Shown: positions 47,148 through 57,197, counted from the first letter of the stretch. The stretch is DNA of 57,298 nt from Bifidobacterium platyrrhinorum (GCF_010667645.1 NZ_WHZV01000007.1:100334-157631), one strand, 5' to 3'. Notes: generated by a model from the sequence alone, not told the origin. Made by a program: numbers and translations.

Positions 47148-50100
47148 TCACCCGTTCAACGAGCGGATGAACTGGGCCTGGACCACGTCGATGCCGGTGC
47201 CGTCGTCGTCGTTCATGCGCGCGGCCGCCACGGACAGCGTGCGCGCGGGCACGAACATGCCCTCGTCCACGGTGGTGCGCGCGGCGTCGCGCACGATGGC
47301 GCCGACCTCGGTGTGCGGCCAGACCGGCAGGTCGTGCTCGGCGAGCACCTGCGCCGCGTCGTCCACGGTCTCGGGCACGCGGATGCACTGCGAGTCGGCG
47401 CGCGCCACCAGTTCCTGCAGCTCGCCTTCCAGGGAGGAGATCTGCCCGGGCGCGATGTGGTCGCTCATCAGGTAGGCGGCGACGGCCGTGGCGAACCGGT
47501 CCTGCATCCATTCGGTGTAGGCGAACCGGTAGTAGGCGAACGCGGCGTCGTCGCGGTCGAGCGCCACGCGCAGCGCGTTGAGGCATGCGGCGCGCGCCGA
47601 ATCCCAGTCCTCGCCGCGTGCCAGCTGCACGGCGAGCTTCAGATGCGTGAGCGGGTAGGCGGGCGCGTAGGCGACCATCGCGTTGAGATGCTTGAGCGAC
47701 GCCCTGGCGCCCTTGATCTGCGCGAGCACGTCGGCCAGTTCCATGTGCGCGTAGAACAGGTTGTCCGGAATGAGCACGGTGCGCTCCCCCGGCGTGGCGA
47801 ACAGGCGGTTGTAGATCACGCGTTCCGCGTACGAGTTGAAGTAGCGAGGCACGCCGTCGCCCTTCGCGTACAGGGCGTCGAGCCGCGCGATGGCCGCTTC
47901 GGCGGTGTCGATGGCCTGGTCGATCTGACCGCCGAACAGCAGGTCGCGCGCCTTGAGCCGCTCCTTGTCGAGTTCGTCGCCCATCACGATGGTGAGTTCG
48001 GGCGTGTCCCGGCCGTCGATGAGCGCATTGGTGATGTTCGGCGCCTGTTCGGTCAGCTCCGGATCGCCGATCATGTCGACGATGCGCATCGCCGCCTGCG
48101 CCTTGGCGACGGACGGGAGCGTCCCGTCGGAGGCGAGCCGGTGGAAATCGTCCTCGGCGCGCTGCAGCAGGTCGACGCGCTGGATGGACAGGCCCACCGC
48201 GTGATCGGTGCCGAGCACCCTGGCGGCATCCGGCCCGAACTCGTGGTCGGAGGCCTCGGGCTGCTCCTGCGCGCCAGCCGGCGCGAAACGCGGGTCGCGC
48301 AGGTCGAAGCCCGCGTCGACGGGTTTGAGCGCACCGTCGCCGTCGACGTCCATCACCGCGTCGAACATGCGGTAGGTGTCCATCGGATGGTCGAGCGCGT
48401 CCTGTTCGATGCGCGTGAGGAACGCGTCGCGCGTGAAGGTGACGGTGGCGAGGTTGCGCACGGTGGGATTGCGTTTGAGCACGTTCATCGGGTCGTCGGC
48501 GTCGCCCGCGGCGGGGGCGTCCCCCGCGCCGCGCCCGTCGCCGTCCGCGGCGATCCCGAACGATTCGGAACGCGAAGGGGCGTCGGAGGGCATCGCGAAC
48601 GCGGTCTCGTCGATGTCGACGTCCTTCATGAGGTCCTCGAACCTGCGGTCGACGCTGTCGTCGCCGTCCGCGCGCCCGTCGGAGGCGCTGTCGACCGTGG
48701 TGTCGGCCGCGACCGGTTCGGCGGGAGCGGCGCCGGCGGGACGCGCCTGCGTGCGCGCGGGGTCGCCGTGCAGGTCGCCGTCCTTCGGCTCGGACTTGCC
48801 GCGCACCGCCCCCATGTCGCCGGTGTGCATGCGTTCGAACGCGCTCAGCGCCTCGCTCATCATCTCCTCGATGGCGGAATCCTGTTCGGCGACCGCCTCC
48901 TCGAGGCCGAGCGAGTCGACGTGGAGCGACACCTCGCGCACATCGTCGCTCGCCGCGAAGCTCAGCGCGGCCATGATCAGGCCCACGCGCAGGTTGTATG
49001 CGGCGCTCATCTCGGCGCGTTCGCCTTCGGAGAGCGTGACCCAACGGTGGGACGCCTCGTCGTAGCGGCTCGCCGGCATCATGGACACGCCGGCGGTCGT
49101 GAACCCGACCGCCACGCGACCCTCGGCGAGGTTGGAGCGGATCTCCACGTCGAAGCGGTACGGCAGGCGCAGGCTGCGCACGAGCTGCGCCATGCCCTGC
49201 CGGTACTCCCATTCGGAGCCGGTGCTTTCGTCATCGCCCTCGTAGGCGACGCTCCAGGCGAGGCTGCGCGCCGTCCTGATCAGCGCGGACATCGCGTTGT
49301 GGCCCGCGTCCGGCCCGGACGCGTCGCCGCCGGCGGCCGCCGCGACGCCCGCACCCGCATCCCCGCCGGCCGCGGCCGCGGGCGACAGGTCCGGACCGAG
49401 CGCGATGAGGGCGGGGTCGTCGAGCAGTTTCAGGTCGATGGTGGCGGCCTGGGCGCGCGTGACCGTGTCCTCGGTGGGTTCCAGGCCGAGACGCGCGTTG
49501 CGTTCCAGCCACGCGCTCACCGCGGAGAAGCGGTTGAGGTTGCCTTCGATGGCGAGCGCGCGCAGCGCCGGCGCCAGGGACAGGGACGAATCCCAGGTGA
49601 AGAAGTAGGAGCCGGAGTAGCTGGAGGTGTACAGGTGCAGCGGTTCGGCGCCGTGCACCGCCTCGAGGCTGGGGACCTCGTCGAGCGCGCCGGCCTCGCG
49701 CATGAGCTCGGCGAAATGGTCCTCGAGCCCGGAGACGCGCATGCCGTGCGCGCGCACCCCGAGCATGTCGCGCACGGAGCGGCGGATCGCGCCCATCGGC
49801 GCCTCGCGGTTGAGCCTGCGGAAGATGTTGCCGGCGCCGAAGCCGATGAGCATGCCGTGCATCTGGGGCAGCATGTACGCGGCGAAGAAGGCGACGGCGA
49901 CGGCGTCGCGGAATTCGAGCCCGGTGCGCATCCGTTCGGGCAGCACGTAGCGCATCTGCTCGAGCGTGTAGGTGCCGTCCTCGCGGTCGCGTCGCCAGGA
50001 GGCGAGCCAGTTCATGCGGCCGTTGTCGTCGCGGCCCACGATGCCGCCGCCCACGCGGTCGTGGCGCGGTTCCTTGGTGAACATGAACCGCGGGTCGCGG

Positions 50101-50555
50101 CCCTGCACGTCCATGCCGATCTCGGCGCCCACGTAGACGCGTCCCTTCGCGTCGGCGTAGGCGATCTGGGAGAAGTGGTCGCGGTCGGCGAACACGCCGA
50201 GCGAGAACCCGCCGTTGCCGTGCACGCCGGGCAGTTGCGCCCATCCGAGGGTGAGACGGCCGGGCACGTCGTCGAAGTCGAGCAGGCGGCGTTTGACGAG
50301 CGGTCCGAGGCGGCGCGAATGGCGCGCGAGCTCCGCGGCGACGTCGAGTTCGGCGGGGCTGCCGTCGCCCTCTCCCGCCAGGCTTCCGGCGATGGCCGCA
50401 CGCGACGCCTTGTCGATGGTGGCGCCGAACGGGTCCACCGCCTCGAACGCGCCGCGGCCCGAGCGCGTCAGGTTCGACGCAAGCCGGCGTACCCGCCTCA
50501 TCGCGCCCTTGAGGGGGTCGAACGGGGTGCCCTGGTGTGACTTGCGTACTGACAT
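47148..50555 (-). CDS. Large protein of unknown function with TPR-like C-terminus
   Basis: The 1135-residue product has no membrane segment or signal peptide that I can see. An N-terminal globular part (about 60-390) contains SLGVFADRDHFSQ and YTSSYSGSYFFTWDSS. Then come an Ala/Gly-rich linker, a second domain, a long acidic low-complexity linker (about 600-700), and a C-terminal helical region (about 850-1060) whose repeated A-rich helix pairs (NAMVAYAPAYPLTHLKLAVQ and later) resemble tetratricopeptide repeats. ATG at 50555. No function is assigned. It shares a short divergent promoter region with the gene at 50633. Confidence 0.8.
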   Translation of the reverse strand: MSVRKSHQGTPFDPLKGAMRRVRRLASNLTRSGRGAFEAVDPFGATIDKASRAAIAGSLAGEGDGSPAELDVAAELARHSRRLGPLVKRRLLDFDDVPGRLTLGWAQLPGVHGNGGFSLGVFADRDHFSQIAYADAKGRVYVGAEIGMDVQGRDPRFMFTKEPRHDRVGGGIVGRDDNGRMNWLASWRRDREDGTYTLEQMRYVLPERMRTGLEFRDAVAVAFFAAYMLPQMHGMLIGFGAGNIFRRLNREAPMGAIRRSVRDMLGVRAHGMRVSGLEDHFAELMREAGALDEVPSLEAVHGAEPLHLYTSSYSGSYFFTWDSSLSLAPALRALAIEGNLNRFSAVSAWLERNARLGLEPTEDTVTRAQAATIDLKLLDDPALIALGPDLSPAAAAGGDAGAGVAAAAGGDASGPDAGHNAMSALIRTARSLAWSVAYEGDDESTGSEWEYRQGMAQLVRSLRLPYRFDVEIRSNLAEGRVAVGFTTAGVSMMPASRYDEASHRWVTLSEGERAEMSAAYNLRVGLIMAALSFAASDDVREVSLHVDSLGLEEAVAEQDSAIEEMMSEALSAFERMHTGDMGAVRGKSEPKDGDLHGDPARTQARPAGAAPAEPVAADTTVDSASDGRADGDDSVDRRFEDLMKDVDIDETAFAMPSDAPSRSESFGIAADGDGRGAGDAPAAGDADDPMNVLKRNPTVRNLATVTFTRDAFLTRIEQDALDHPMDTYRMFDAVMDVDGDGALKPVDAGFDLRDPRFAPAGAQEQPEASDHEFGPDAARVLGTDHAVGLSIQRVDLLQRAEDDFHRLASDGTLPSVAKAQAAMRIVDMIGDPELTEQAPNITNALIDGRDTPELTIVMGDELDKERLKARDLLFGGQIDQAIDTAEAAIARLDALYAKGDGVPRYFNSYAERVIYNRLFATPGERTVLIPDNLFYAHMELADVLAQIKGARASLKHLNAMVAYAPAYPLTHLKLAVQLARGEDWDSARAACLNALRVALDRDDAAFAYYRFAYTEWMQDRFATAVAAYLMSDHIAPGQISSLEGELQELVARADSQCIRVPETVDDAAQVLAEHDLPVWPHTEVGAIVRDAARTTVDEGMFVPARTLSVAAARMNDDDGTGIDVVQAQFIRSLNG

Positions 50556-50620
50556 GCCTCACATTGTTCCAACGCAGCCCGACATGGTGCGGGCGATGAA
50601 GCCCTGAGAATAACTGCCTA

Positions 50621-50626
50621 TAGAAT
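50621..50626 (+). promoter_or_regulatory. -10 element for a probably leaderless mRNA
   Basis: TAGAAT ends 6 bp before the GTG at 50633, so transcription should begin at or next to the start codon. No Shine-Dalgarno is present. Confidence 0.55.
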
Positions 50627-50632
50627 GGTCGG

Positions 50633-52876
50633 GTGCTTCATCTTCCCCATCCGTTCGCCAACGCCCGCCGTCGCCGCGCGGCCTTCGCGGTGCTCGCGGC
50701 CACGCTCGTCATCCTCCTGATCGAATGCGTGGGGTTCAACATGACGTTCTGGCGCACGCTGGGCGCGAGCACCGATTCCGCCTCGTACGAGAACACGCTG
50801 GGACCCGGTCTCAAGCGCACGGACACGGGCATGCTGCGCGTGTCCGACCCGACCGACGCCTGGCTGGAGGTGAAGGCGGACGGCACGTCCGACTATGCGC
50901 GGGTCGATACGCTCACGCCGAAGCAGGACGCGTTGCACGTCATCCACCTGCGCGCCACGTTCCGCGACGCATCGACGCCTAGGTCCCAAGGGTCCGCCTC
51001 CCCGAACACGGCGGAATCCACGGCCGCGACCCAGTCGGTCGCACCCCGTTCGCCGCGTTCCCTGTACCTGTATGCGCCCGGATCGGGCGTGATGCGCGTG
51101 TGGGTCGAGGAGGCGAAGGGGTCGGTGGTGCCGATCCAGGCGGTGCGCGCGAACGTGCGCGTGCCGTTCTCGTTCAGCGTGACGCGCGTGGCGCTCATGG
51201 CGGGCGCGCTGCTGCTCGTCATGGCATGGAGGCCGGGCTCGCGCCTGTGGCGCATCCCGCTCGACACGTCCAGCCTGCGCCAACGGTGCGCGTTCGCGGC
51301 GCTGGCGGCGCCGTTCGCCGCCGTCACCGCCGTGAACGTCGTATGGCAGATGCGCTATGCCGTGCCGCTGAGCTTCCATACGCCCGGCGGGTACACGTAC
51401 GACATCGACCAGTACGGCCATCTCGCCGACGCGCTGCTGCACGGACGGGTCTCGCTCGACCTCATCGTGCCGGACGCGCTCGCGAAGGCCGCGAACCCGT
51501 ATGACGTGGGCACGCGCGGCCGTCTGCTCTCCGAGGGCGTCACCCCCATCTACTGGGATTACGCCTTCCACGACGGCAAATGGTATTCGTATTTCGGCGT
51601 GGTGCCGGCCGTGCTGCTGTTCGCCCCCTACCGCGCGCTGACGGGCGGGATGCTGTCGAGCGCGGCGGCCGTGCACCTGCTCATGTTCCTCGCGCTGCTG
51701 TTCTTCTGGCTGCTCACGGTGCGCGTCGTCGCCCGCATCGCGCCGCGCGCCTCGCTGGCCGCCACGTCGATGGCGCTGGCGTTCGTGCCATTGGCCGGCA
51801 ACTTCGTGTATCTCGTGTTCCGCACGAACTTCTATTCGGTGCCGTTCTCCGCGTCCCTGGCCTTCACGGCGCTCGGACTGTGGCTGTGGCTCGGCGCGCA
51901 GACCACGAAGCGCCCGCTCGCCCCGGCCGACCGGTGGCGCATGGAGGGCGCGCCCGAACTGTCGCTGCCCCGTCTGGGGTTGGGCGCGGCGTGCATCGCC
52001 CTGAACTTCGGCTGCCGTCCCACTTTCTGCCTGGCGGCGCTGCTCGGCATCCCGCTGTTCTGGCCGCAGATCGCGGCGCTGGTCGCGAACCTGAAGGCGG
52101 GCCGCACGGGCTGGGCGAAGGCGCTGCGCGCGCCGGCCGTCGTGGTCGGCGCGGCGTTGGTGCCGTTGGTGCCGCTGCTGGCGTACAACCATGCGCGATT
52201 CGGCTCGTTCCTCGAGTTCGGCAACGAATACCAGCTCACCGTCACGGACATGACGGCGTTCCGCCAGCCCGCGGCGGACGTGCTGCCGGTCTTCGGCTAC
52301 TACCTGTTCCTGCCGCCCCGGTTCACCGGGTCCTTCCCGTTCGTCGCGCTGTCGCCCACGCCGCTGCCGCAATGGGCGTTCACCGAGCCTTTGGTCGGCG
52401 GCCTGTTCACGCTGTGCCCGCTGCTGCTGCTCGCCTTCGCGGCGCCCTTCCTGTACCGTCGCGGCCGCAGGTCCGTCACTCCGCCCGTCGACGGGCTGCC
52501 GGCCATGCTGACGGCCGCGCTCGTGCTGGGATTGGCGATGGCATTGTTCGACGGCGTCAGCGCCGGCCTGGGATGGCGGTACATGTGCGATTTCGGATGG
52601 CTGTTCGCGTTGGCGGCCCTGCCCGGCCTGTTGCGTGTGCTCGACGAGCCGGGGGCGTGCGTGGCCGTCGCGGACGCGCGTCCCTGCCGGCGCGCCGGCG
52701 GGACGAGGCCGCCCGTCCCCGCGCGCGTGCGCGCCGCACGGATCGCGGTGTTCACCCTGATGTGCTGGACGCTGCTGTTCTGCCTGCTCGCCTGCTTCAC
52801 CCCGGGCCGGCAGGACCAGCTGCTCGCCACGAATCCGGCGTTCTTCCACGACGTGCTCTCCTGGTTCAGGCTCTAG
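50633..52876 (+). CDS. Polytopic membrane protein, possible GT-C-type glycosyltransferase
   Basis: The product has 747 residues: one N-terminal membrane segment (about 15-35), an extracytoplasmic beta-rich domain (about 40-180), then about eleven membrane segments. The first large loop after the second group carries YDIDQYGHLADALLHGR, an acidic loop motif of the type seen in GT-C sugar transferases, and a later loop contains FLEFGNEYQLT. This is suggestive, not proof. The GTG start is chosen from the promoter position. The next gene on the same strand is the arylsulfotransferase-like gene. Confidence 0.7.
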   Translation: MLHLPHPFANARRRRAAFAVLAATLVILLIECVGFNMTFWRTLGASTDSASYENTLGPGLKRTDTGMLRVSDPTDAWLEVKADGTSDYARVDTLTPKQDALHVIHLRATFRDASTPRSQGSASPNTAESTAATQSVAPRSPRSLYLYAPGSGVMRVWVEEAKGSVVPIQAVRANVRVPFSFSVTRVALMAGALLLVMAWRPGSRLWRIPLDTSSLRQRCAFAALAAPFAAVTAVNVVWQMRYAVPLSFHTPGGYTYDIDQYGHLADALLHGRVSLDLIVPDALAKAANPYDVGTRGRLLSEGVTPIYWDYAFHDGKWYSYFGVVPAVLLFAPYRALTGGMLSSAAAVHLLMFLALLFFWLLTVRVVARIAPRASLAATSMALAFVPLAGNFVYLVFRTNFYSVPFSASLAFTALGLWLWLGAQTTKRPLAPADRWRMEGAPELSLPRLGLGAACIALNFGCRPTFCLAALLGIPLFWPQIAALVANLKAGRTGWAKALRAPAVVVGAALVPLVPLLAYNHARFGSFLEFGNEYQLTVTDMTAFRQPAADVLPVFGYYLFLPPRFTGSFPFVALSPTPLPQWAFTEPLVGGLFTLCPLLLLAFAAPFLYRRGRRSVTPPVDGLPAMLTAALVLGLAMALFDGVSAGLGWRYMCDFGWLFALAALPGLLRVLDEPGACVAVADARPCRRAGGTRPPVPARVRAARIAVFTLMCWTLLFCLLACFTPGRQDQLLATNPAFFHDVLSWFRL

Positions 52877-53049
52877 GCGCCGTCCTCGCGTGCCGGGTTC
52901 GCCCGCACGTCCGATCCCGGCGGTCCAGAGGACACGCAGGGGGCTTTCAGGACGATTCCAGTCAAACGTCAAGAATTCCAAGGGCCCGGGCATAATACTG
53001 AAGTGGATATGCATGTTTATGCCCGAACCATGAAAGCCGGAATTCCACA

Positions 53050-54717
53050 ATGAAGCGAACCGCCAGCAAGAATCTCGTCCTCAAAATAGCGGCGGCCGTC
53101 GTGACGCTCGCCGTCGCGTGCGGCCTGTGCCTGCTCTCGCAGGACGACGTCACCGCCGCCGTCAAGGAGCGTCGCGTCGAACGGCTGAACGCGCGCATCG
53201 AGAACATCTACACCGCCGACTACCAGAAGATGGCCGACGAGCAGCTCGCCGCGGACCGCGACAAGTCGGCCGCCACGCTCGACGACCCGTTCGTCGCCGA
53301 GAACCCGTACGGCACGAACACCACGTCGCTGTACGTCTACTTCACCACCGACAAGGCGTCCAGCGTCTCCTACACGGTGAGCGCGGACGGCTACCCGGAC
53401 TTCTCCGCCACCGCCGAGCAGGGCAAGGACTATGCCACCGAGCATGAATTCCTCGTGCTCGGCCTCATCCCGGACGTGACGAACACGATCACGTTCACGT
53501 TGAAGGACTCCTCGGGCGCGACCGTCGCCACCAAGCAGATCACCCACAAGGGCGCGAAGATCCTCGGCGAGGAGGAGGTGCGCCTCGAACAGCCGGTCGA
53601 ACCGACCGACGCGGCCACGCAGGCGCTCGGCAACGGTCTGTACGCCATTCTCGGCAACGACTCCAACGACCAGGACTTCATGTACTACTACGACGTGAAC
53701 GGCGTGCTGCGCGGCGAGGTGCCGGTGCTCTACTACCGTTCGCACCGCCTCCTGTTCGACGACAACGGCCTCATGTGGTTCTCCGCCTCCACGAAGCACT
53801 TCGTCGGCATGAACCGACTGGGCAAGCTGGAGAAGATCATCGACCTGGGCGACAGGTTCATCCTCCACCACGACTACGCGCTCGACAAGGACGGCAACAT
53901 CGTGTCCCTCGCCACCGACCTGACCCGCTCCGACCATGCGGTGCAGGACCAGGTCATCAAGGTGGACACGGACACCGGCGAGGTGACGCAGCTCATCGAC
54001 TTCGGCGACATGTTCCCCGATTACAAGGCGTCCACCGACCATTCCGGCATCGACGAATCCGATCCGACCGCCACGAACCGTTGGGATTGGATCCACTTCA
54101 ACACGATCCAGCTGCTGCCCGACGGGTCCGCGCTGTTCTCCGCACGCGAGACCTCCACCATCATCAAGGTGGACGACATCGAGGGCACGCCGAAGCTCGA
54201 CTGGATGGTCGGCGAGCCGAGCGTGTGGGACGGCACCTCGTACCAGAAGTCGTTCCTCACCAAGGTGGGCGACTTCGGCGACACGGGCGGCCAGCACTCG
54301 ATCACCTACGAGGAGGATCCCTCCCTGCCGGACGGCCAGTACTACATCTACATGTTCGACAACAACTTCGGCTACGCGATGACCCGCCCCGACTTCGACT
54401 GGACGACGATCAAGGGCATCTCCACCGCGTAAAGCTCGAAGGATCCGAACTCCAACTCCCAGTTCCGCAAGTACCTGATCGACGAGAAGGCCGGCACCTA
54501 CACGGAGGTGCAGTCGTTCGACGTGCCGTACTCCCCGTACGTGAGTTCCTCGCAGGAGATCACCGACTCCATCAACCTGGTGGACACGGGCATGCAGGGC
54601 GTGTTCGGCGTGTACGACGACGACGGCAACCTGCAGGCGCAGTACAAGATGGGTCTGTCGACCGGATACATCTACCGCGTCTACCACTACGATTTCAAGG
54701 GCTTCTACTTTGCCTGA
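53050..54717 (+). pseudogene. Arylsulfotransferase-family gene with in-frame stop
   Basis: Codons 1-460 are open to a TAA at 54430-54432. The same frame then continues without a break for 94 more codons to TGA at 54717 (from SSKDPNSNSQ to GFYFA). The reading frame has a signal-anchor (about 11-30), an N-terminal beta domain, and a beta-propeller with the His residues expected in PAPS-independent arylsulfate sulfotransferases: about His232 (RSHRLL), His273-274 (ILHHDY), His348 (DWIHFNT) and His416 (GGQHSIT). All proposed catalytic histidines precede the stop, but the last propeller blade would be lost. It is a nonsense mutation, a sequencing error, or a case of readthrough. The extracytoplasmic substrate is unknown. 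Confidence 0.8.
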
Positions 54718-54724
54718 CGGTTGG

Positions 54725-54900
54725 TTGTCTCCCTCGGCCGAGGGAGACAATCACGGACCGCCCACCGGGCGCTCCGCTTCACGGCTCCCCTCCGGTCCAG
54801 CAATCACGGACCGGCCTACGGCCGGACCTACATCACCTCGCGGCTGCCGCCGCTCGGCCTCGCCTACGGACCGCCCACCGGGCGCTCCGCTTCACGGCTC
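54725..54900. repeat. Palindrome and 34-bp direct repeats after the sulfotransferase gene
   Basis: A perfect 26-bp palindrome (54725-54750, centre CTCGGCCGAG) is followed by two 34-bp direct repeats beginning CGGACCGCCCACCGGGCGCT at 54754-54787 and 54867-54900. Between them are shorter inverted repeats (GGTCC...GGACC). The region is noncoding. It may be a dispersed intergenic repeat family; the palindrome could also end transcription. Confidence 0.75.
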
Positions 54901-54929
54901 GGCCCATGCCACTCACTACACTGAGGGGC

Positions 54930-55721
54930 ATGGGCTTTTTCTTTTCTCGCAAGGCCGTCGCGAAGCCGGCGTCGCTCACGTTCACGCTCGCGGGGGCCGG
55001 GCACGTCTACGATGACGGGCACGTGGGCCTGAACCCCACCGATCTGACCATCACCGAGAAACGCGTCGCGATCATCGGCCTCAACGGCTCCGGCAAGTCC
55101 ACGCTGCTCGGCCTGCTCGATGGTTCGCTCAAGCCGTCCGCCGGCACGGTGACGCTGTCCGGCGAGGGAGCCACGCTCGACACGTCGTCGAAGAAGGATC
55201 TGAAGACGGTGGACGAATGGGTGGGCAAGGTGCGCCGCGAGGAGATCCCGAACGTGTTCTACCGTGCGGACAACATCGCGGCGGCGGTCGACGAATCGCT
55301 GAAGAAGCACAAGATCGCGGACGCGGAGCGTGCGGCGCGCATCGGCAACCTGTTCGCGCATTTCGGCCTGCAGCGCATGCGGCAGGCGAAGGCGGCCGAA
55401 CTCGATTCGGAGAAGCGGCATCTGCTCGCCATCGCCGCCGCGCTGGCGTTCGACCCGTCCGCAATCGTGGCGGACGAGCCGTCGAAGGGCCTGGACGAGA
55501 TTGGCACGCGTCACGTGGCCGAGGCGCTGTTCACCTACGACAAGCAGGTGATCGTCGCCACGCATGACACGGACATGATCGTGCGCCCCGAATACGCCAT
55601 CGACCGCACGCTCGTCCTCGACGCGCAGCACGTCGTCTTCGACGGCTCCCCCGAGGAGGCCGTCGACTTCTACATGGACCTCATCCGCAAACGCTACGAG
55701 GCCGCGAAATCCGCGGCTTAG
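54930..55721 (+). CDS. ABC-type ATPase (CbiO-like), degenerate signature motif
   Basis: Single nucleotide-binding domain of 263 residues. Walker A is GLNGSGKST (about 49-57), Walker B with D-loop is IVADEPSKGLDE, and the switch His is in VATHDTDM. The ABC signature is degenerate: AELDSEKRHLLAIAAALA instead of LSGGQ. The layout resembles CbiO/EcfA-type vitamin or metal importers, but no membrane partner is in the window. TACACT ends 7 bp before the ATG and GAGGGG lies in between, so the mRNA is either leaderless or has a very short leader. Confidence 0.8.
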   Translation: MGFFFSRKAVAKPASLTFTLAGAGHVYDDGHVGLNPTDLTITEKRVAIIGLNGSGKSTLLGLLDGSLKPSAGTVTLSGEGATLDTSSKKDLKTVDEWVGKVRREEIPNVFYRADNIAAAVDESLKKHKIADAERAARIGNLFAHFGLQRMRQAKAAELDSEKRHLLAIAAALAFDPSAIVADEPSKGLDEIGTRHVAEALFTYDKQVIVATHDTDMIVRPEYAIDRTLVLDAQHVVFDGSPEEAVDFYMDLIRKRYEAAKSAA

Positions 55722-55736
55722 ACCGCATATGCGAAT

Positions 55737-55776
55737 AACGGGGGACGCGATCCATTCGCATCGCGTCCCCCGTTTT
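55737..55776. terminator. Terminator between the ABC ATPase and aminotransferase genes
   Basis: 15-bp perfect stem AACGGGGGACGCGAT/ATCGCGTCCCCCGTT with an 8-nt loop; TTTTCCGTTT follows on the plus strand. It serves convergent genes. Confidence 0.88.
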
Positions 55777-55805
55777 CCGTTTATCCCCTGCGGATGTCCC
55801 TCCGC

Positions 55806-57029
55806 CTACGCGAGCATCGCGGCGACCGTGTCGAGTATGGCGGCCACATTGGCGCGGAACCGGTCCGGTTCGGGCAGCAACGAGATGGCGAGGTAGCCGT
55901 TCGTGGTCATGTCGAAGAAGTAGCCGGGCTGTCCGGTGAGCCCATGGGTCTCGATGAGGCTGAGGACGAGCTCGTTCTCGTCGATGACGCCGGGCACGCG
56001 CAACAGCACGTTCCAGCCGCCTTCCGCGCGCAGCACGTCGACGAGGCCGTGTTCGTCACGTTCCAGCATGGCGTGCAATGTGGCGAGGTTGGCGCGCACG
56101 CGGTCGCGCACGAGCGCGGTCTGCCGCGGCGCGACGGACAGAAGTTCGGGCAGGCGGTCCGCGATGAGGTCGCTCATCGGCAGGTAGTCGTCGGCGATGA
56201 CGTCGAGCCGACGCTGCGCCTCGATGACGTCGTCCTCCGGTCCGGAGACACGGATCCAGCCGACCTTGGCGTGCGGCGCCGCGAGCATCTTGGAGAAACC
56301 GTCGAGCGCGAAGGTGAGCACGCCCCGCTCCCCCGCGAGCCGCGCGTTGCCGTCGAACGGCTCGAGCGAGTATTCGTAGAACACCTCGTCGGCGATGATG
56401 GCGATCCCGCGTTCGCGGCACAGGCGCACGAGCGTCTCGCGCTCCTCGGGTTTGACGTAGGATCCGGTGGGGTTGTTCGGGTTGATGAGCACGAGCGCGC
56501 GGATGCGTTCGCCCTCCTCGGAGTAGAGGAGCTGTTCGATGGCGGCGGTGTCGATGTACCAGGAGCCGTCGAATTGGAGCTGGTATTCGATGGTGTCCAC
56601 GCATTCGAGGCGCGCGATCGACTCGATGAGCGGATAGCCGGGTTTGGGCGCGAGGACGGCGTCGCCCGCGTCGCACAGCAGTTTGATGAGCCACGAATAC
56701 GCTTCGGACGTGGAGCTGAGCAGGTACAGGGAATCGGGGTCGATGTCCGTCGCCTGCGCATCGTCGACGATGCGGGATTCGGCGCTGTCCTTCGACGCGA
56801 AGCGCTGTTCGTCGGACAGGAACCGCGCGAGGGCCTCGCGTGCCGTGCGGGGGCCTCGCGGTTCGGCCGTGTAGACGCCCGGGACCTGTTCGGGGGCGAG
56901 ACCGTGCTTGGTGGGGTTGGAATCGTTGAGTTTGCCGAGGATGACGCCGTGGGCGCGCGCCTGCGCTTCCGCCGCGGCGATGGGATTGGGCGCGGAGATG
57001 TCCACGCGCGAGGAGAAATGAACCGTCAT
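55806..57029 (-). CDS. Class I/II PLP-dependent aminotransferase
   Basis: Fold-type I enzyme of 407 residues. NPNNPTGSYV (near 195), ADEVFYEYS, the Schiff-base lysine in LDGFSKMLAAPH and the C-terminal Arg region (YLAISLLPEP) are present. It belongs to the alanine/aspartate aminotransferase-like group; the substrate is uncertain. ATG at 57029 is used; one at 57038 adds three residues. Neither has a strong ribosome site, and minus-strand TATCGT lies 7 bp upstream of 57029, which would make a leaderless mRNA possible. Confidence 0.88.
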   Translation of the reverse strand: MTVHFSSRVDISAPNPIAAAEAQARAHGVILGKLNDSNPTKHGLAPEQVPGVYTAEPRGPRTAREALARFLSDEQRFASKDSAESRIVDDAQATDIDPDSLYLLSSTSEAYSWLIKLLCDAGDAVLAPKPGYPLIESIARLECVDTIEYQLQFDGSWYIDTAAIEQLLYSEEGERIRALVLINPNNPTGSYVKPEERETLVRLCRERGIAIIADEVFYEYSLEPFDGNARLAGERGVLTFALDGFSKMLAAPHAKVGWIRVSGPEDDVIEAQRRLDVIADDYLPMSDLIADRLPELLSVAPRQTALVRDRVRANLATLHAMLERDEHGLVDVLRAEGGWNVLLRVPGVIDENELVLSLIETHGLTGQPGYFFDMTTNGYLAISLLPEPDRFRANVAAILDTVAAMLA

Positions 57030-57197
57030 GTGTTCCACGATACGTGGGGTGTTGACAGGGTGTGTGGTGTGGTTCGTGTATGTCCGGCGTCATCACCGGT
57101 GTGTGTGGGAGTGGCCCGGGGTGGTGCCGTCCGCCGGTCTTGTCGTCGTGGCCGGTCCCGGTTTGTCTTGTTTCGTGTTTGTGTGTGGGTATGTGAA

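Noticed and set aside
47313..50540. Plus-strand open frame of 1075 codons
   Set aside because: Complementary to the 1135-residue gene, which has the better composition, start and structure.
54508..54717. Separate 69-residue gene after the sulfotransferase stop
   Set aside because: It is in the same frame as the sulfotransferase and continues its domain; no ribosome site precedes its ATG.
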